Positions 5,457-7,133 of a stretch of 7,133 bases of DNA are shown here, one piece after another. The stretch spans positions 1-7,133 of the forward strand of contig CAYHFD010000033.1 of the NCBI GenBank assembly GCA_964355855.1, read 5' to 3'. Source of the DNA: XYD1-FULL-44-32 sp964355855 (GTDB lineage Bacteria > Patescibacteriota > Minisyncoccia > Phycocordibacterales > XYD1-FULL-46-19). Under the pieces are notes generated by a model, which worked only from the letters and a program-made list of their open reading frames with translations, ran no database searches and was not told the origin of the DNA. The position numbers and the translations under genes are program-made. Positions within the stretch are counted from its first letter, which is position 1. Each line of letters opens with the position of its first letter.

Positions 5457-5828
5457 CTAGAATTTCAGCCCGCCCTCGCGGGCGCCGTCAGCGACAGCCT
5501 TGACTCGGCCGGTGTAGCGATTGCCACCACGGTCAAAAACTACCATATCAATTTTTTTAGCCTTGGCTAATTTGGCAATTTCTACGCCTAAAGCCTGGGC
5601 CAAAGCCACCTTACTAAACTCACTCCCCTTAGGAGCTTCCCCCCCTTTGGTATTGACCGACAAAATAGTTTGACCAGTCGCATCATCTACCAACGCTGCT
5701 TGCGTGTAGCGGTTTGATTTTGATACCACCAAACGAGGTCGTTCAACCGTCCCCGATAGACGAGAACGAATGCGCGCGTGGCGACGCGTCTTGGCAGCAT
5801 TTTTCTTTTTTAAAATATTTCCAATCAT
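5457..5828 (-). CDS. rplR: Large-subunit ribosomal protein L18 (uL18)
   Basis: Binds 5S rRNA together with L5 and helps anchor it in the central protuberance of the 50S. The 123 residues are normal. The basic N-terminal segment (KKKNAAKTRRHARIRSRLSG, 7-26) contacts RNA, followed by ERPRLVVSKSN (29-39). The C-terminal family signature is FDRGGNRYTGRVKAVADGAR (98-117), ending in the usual phenylalanine. The ATG is 8 bases after the rplF stop, behind an A/T run with no Shine-Dalgarno. Stop is TAG. Confidence 0.97.
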   Translation of the reverse strand: MIGNILKKKNAAKTRRHARIRSRLSGTVERPRLVVSKSNRYTQAALVDDATGQTILSVNTKGGEAPKGSEFSKVALAQALGVEIAKLAKAKKIDMVVFDRGGNRYTGRVKAVADGAREGGLKF

Positions 5829-5836
5829 AAAATTTT

Positions 5837-6373
5837 TTAAGCCGTAGTTTTCTTACCTTGTTTGCGTCGAACAAATTCCCCTTCGTAGCGAATGCCCTTA
5901 CCTTTATAAGGTTCAGTCTCTTTGTGACCACGAATAGTGGCAGAAAACTGTCCGACCAATTCTTTATCAAAACCAGTGACCGTGATAACATTTTTTTCCA
6001 CAGTTACCACCAAACCTTCGGGAATAATTTCTTCAACCGTGTGAGAAAAACCAATATCCAACACCAGTTTGTTACCCTGTAAGTTAGCTTTGAAACCCAC
6101 CCCTTCGATAATCATCTTTTTGGTAAAACCTTTGGTTACCCCTTCAATCATGTTGGCCAAGTGAGAACCATAGGTTCCCCACAAAGATTTAGACAAGATA
6201 GTCTCTTTCACTGGAGCAAGGGTAATAGTGTTACCCTCAATATTAATCGCAATATCCGCCCGAAAAGGTCGCGCCAAAGTTCCCTTTGGGCCTTTTACCT
6301 CAACCGTGCCTTCACCTTTAGTGACGGTTACCCCTGTCGGTATTTCGATTAGTCGTTTGCCGATACGTGACAT
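5837..6373 (-). CDS. rplF: Large-subunit ribosomal protein L6 (uL6)
   Basis: 50S protein lying near the GTPase centre, made of two repeated alpha/beta domains that bind 23S rRNA. The 178 residues match the family. It opens with SRIGK (2-6) and IPTGV. The first domain contains VEVKGPKGTL, the second GVGFKANLQGNKLVLDIGFSH (91-111). The C-terminal L6 signature EPYKGKGIRYEGEFVRRKQGKK lies at about 154-175. The start is 10 bases past the rpsH stop; the spacer is A/T-rich with no Shine-Dalgarno. Stop is TAA. Confidence 0.98.
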   Translation of the reverse strand: MSRIGKRLIEIPTGVTVTKGEGTVEVKGPKGTLARPFRADIAINIEGNTITLAPVKETILSKSLWGTYGSHLANMIEGVTKGFTKKMIIEGVGFKANLQGNKLVLDIGFSHTVEEIIPEGLVVTVEKNVITVTGFDKELVGQFSATIRGHKETEPYKGKGIRYEGEFVRRKQGKKTTA

Positions 6374-6383
6374 GATAGTAAAA

Positions 6384-6779
6384 TTACCAAACCTTGCACA
6401 TTATCTCACCACCCACTTTTTCCTGACGGGCCTTACGGTCGGTCATAACCCCCTTGGGGGTGGAAACAACAGCAATGCCAAGACCCTGACGCACAGCACG
6501 AATAGCGGTTGATTTTTCGTAAATCCGGCGCGATGGCTTAGACACTCGTTCCACCCCCTTAATTACCGGATGACCATCTACATCATAAGCAATATCTAAA
6601 CAAAGAAAATTACGAGTTCGTTTGGATTTTTTGGAAACAGTATTTAAAAAACCGGCTTCTTTCAAAACATCAGCGATTGCAAATTTGGCACCAGAGTAGT
6701 CAACAACTACTTGAGCCTTGCCTACTTTTGACGCGTTCATCACGCGATTTAACATATCGGAAATTGGATCGGTTACCAT
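6384..6779 (-). CDS. rpsH: Small-subunit ribosomal protein S8 (uS8)
   Basis: Primary 16S rRNA-binding protein of the 30S platform; in E. coli it also represses the spc operon by binding its mRNA. I use the ATG at 6777-6779, giving MVTDPISDML at the N-terminus as in the family and 131 residues in all. An upstream in-frame non-ATG start at 6815 would add 12 unfamiliar residues (LTTSSSIILTT) and is rejected. The C-terminal signature GLGIAVVSTPKGVMTDRKAR (99-118) and the terminal GGEIMCKVW are clear. A 43-base spacer separates it from rpsN; no Shine-Dalgarno is visible and I did not find an S8-binding mimic in the visible leader. Confidence 0.96.
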   Translation of the reverse strand: MVTDPISDMLNRVMNASKVGKAQVVVDYSGAKFAIADVLKEAGFLNTVSKKSKRTRNFLCLDIAYDVDGHPVIKGVERVSKPSRRIYEKSTAIRAVRQGLGIAVVSTPKGVMTDRKARQEKVGGEIMCKVW

Positions 6780-6822
6780 AGTGGTGAGAATAATAGAACT
6801 ACTTGTAGTGAGCACAGTCGAA

Positions 6823-7008
6823 CTACCATGATGATTTTTTTACGCCTGGAATTTTACCGTCATTGGCAAGTTCGCGGAAACAAATACGACACATATCAAA
6901 ACCTCGCATATAAGCGCGCTTGCGACCGCAACGAAAACAGCGCCTTACGACACGGGAAGCAAATTTTGGAGTTTTTAGACTGCGCGCAATGACTGATTTC
7001 TTGGCCAT
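6823..7008 (-). CDS. rpsN: Small-subunit ribosomal protein S14, zinc type (uS14)
   Basis: Binds 16S rRNA in the 30S head. The 61 residues and the four cysteines, Cys24-x2-Cys27 and Cys40-x2-Cys43, identify the short zinc-binding form rather than the roughly 100-residue zinc-free form. The tail GKIPGVKKSSW is the usual family ending. rpsN before rpsH is the standard spc order, but rplE, normally directly upstream, is not seen in the 125 bases before it; the end of a transposase lies there instead. ATG at 7006-7008, no Shine-Dalgarno. Stop is TAG. Confidence 0.97.
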   Translation of the reverse strand: MAKKSVIARSLKTPKFASRVVRRCFRCGRKRAYMRGFDMCRICFRELANDGKIPGVKKSSW

Positions 7009-7020
7009 AATTAAAAGTAA

Positions 7021-7034
7021 AGCCCAGAGGGGCT
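7021..7034 (-). promoter_or_regulatory. Small hairpin in the rpsN leader
   Basis: AGCCC and GGGCT form a 5-bp GC-rich stem with a 4-base loop, followed on the minus strand by TTACTTTT, 12 bases before the rpsN start codon. It could be a weak terminator for the upstream transposase transcript or a leader hairpin. The stem is short, so the call is tentative. Confidence 0.35.
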
Positions 7035-7041
7035 AGGCAGT

Positions 7042-7070
7042 AGCTTATCAAGAAAAAACCGGGCTGTCAA
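7042..7070 (-). promoter_or_regulatory. Possible promoter between the IS end and rpsN
   Basis: A perfect -35 (TTGACA, 7065-7070) is followed after 17 bases by a poor -10 (TAAGCT, 7042-7047, 3 of 6). If used, it would start transcription about 26 bases before the rpsN ATG and supply the operon after separation from its upstream promoter. The weak -10 limits confidence. Confidence 0.3.
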
Positions 7071-7080
7071 ACTAACGATT

Positions 7081-7133
7081 GGTACATTCAACCTTGAAGT
7101 GCAACACTCGCATTAAAAACTTCTAATGGTGTT
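7081..7133 (-). mobile_element. Terminal part of an IS30-like insertion sequence
   Basis: The transposase 3' end and the few bases after it mark the end of an insertion element entering from the right edge. In this family the terminal inverted repeat often overlaps or closely follows the end of the transposase gene. The exact boundary and target duplication cannot be set because the other end is outside the window. Confidence 0.55.
7088..7133 (-). CDS. IS30-family transposase, C-terminal fragment
   Basis: Partial gene running off the right edge. The minus-strand frame from 7132 reads TPLEVFNASVALQG and stops at TGA (7088-7090). The TP-x-EVF followed a few residues later by VAL is the usual C-terminal ending of IS30-type DDE transposases, which cut and join the element's ends. 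Only 14 residues are visible, so the family call rests on this tail and the intactness of the rest is unknown. It reads in the same direction as the operon and ends 79 bases before rpsN. Confidence 0.6.
   Translation of the reverse strand, partial: TPLEVFNASVALQG

Noticed and set aside
5743..5991. 82-residue minus-strand frame across the rplF-rplR junction
   Set aside because: It overlaps two clear ribosomal genes in another frame.
6780..6815. Upstream start for rpsH adding 12 residues
   Set aside because: The family N-terminus MVTDPISDML begins at 6779, and the added residues match nothing in S8.

Overview
The window carries the distal part of a bacterial spc ribosomal-protein operon. All real genes read on the minus strand, so in transcription order (right to left) they are rpsN, rpsH, rplF, rplR, rpsE, rplO, secY, adk, map and ndk. 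Several features point to a member of the Candidate Phyla Radiation (Patescibacteria, probably Parcubacteria-like). There is no rpmD (uL30) between rpsE and rplO. The S14 is the small zinc type, adk is short and lacks most of its LID, and no start codon has a recognisable Shine-Dalgarno. UGA ends ndk and adk, so the UGA=Gly code of Gracilibacteria/Absconditabacteria does not apply. The lineage call is inference from gene content, not from a tree.

Layout. 1-922 has no convincing protein gene but is rich in structure. It holds a 24-bp perfect palindrome (185-208), a GC-rich REP-like hairpin (237-295), and a candidate stand-alone small RNA gene on the minus strand (promoter 470-497, RNA about 463 to 294, strong terminator 294-336). 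It also holds a roughly 163-nt nested foldback (562-724) and terminator-like hairpins just past ndk (806-847 and 868-890). 923-2870 is a compact ndk/map/adk cluster in which map and adk overlap by ATGA. 3018-7008 is secY and the ribosomal-protein genes. Some spacers in the operon are only 2-10 nt, but three carry repeats: a 115-nt inverted repeat exactly filling rplO-secY, a 96-nt imperfect foldback in secY-adk, and a related AT-rich repeat in rpsE-rplR. At the right edge (7088-7133) are the last codons of an apparent IS30-family transposase, directly upstream of rpsN where rplE would normally be.

How the genes work together. The ribosomal proteins build both subunits, and SecY is the membrane channel for secreted and membrane proteins. 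Map removes the initiator methionine from new chains. Adk and Ndk interconvert nucleoside mono-, di- and triphosphates. The operon therefore combines ribosome synthesis, export, N-terminal processing and nucleotide balance.

The strongest candidate for something undescribed is the small RNA gene at 294-497. Its predicted start site, closing helix and terminator fit one another, yet I could not assign it to a known RNA family.
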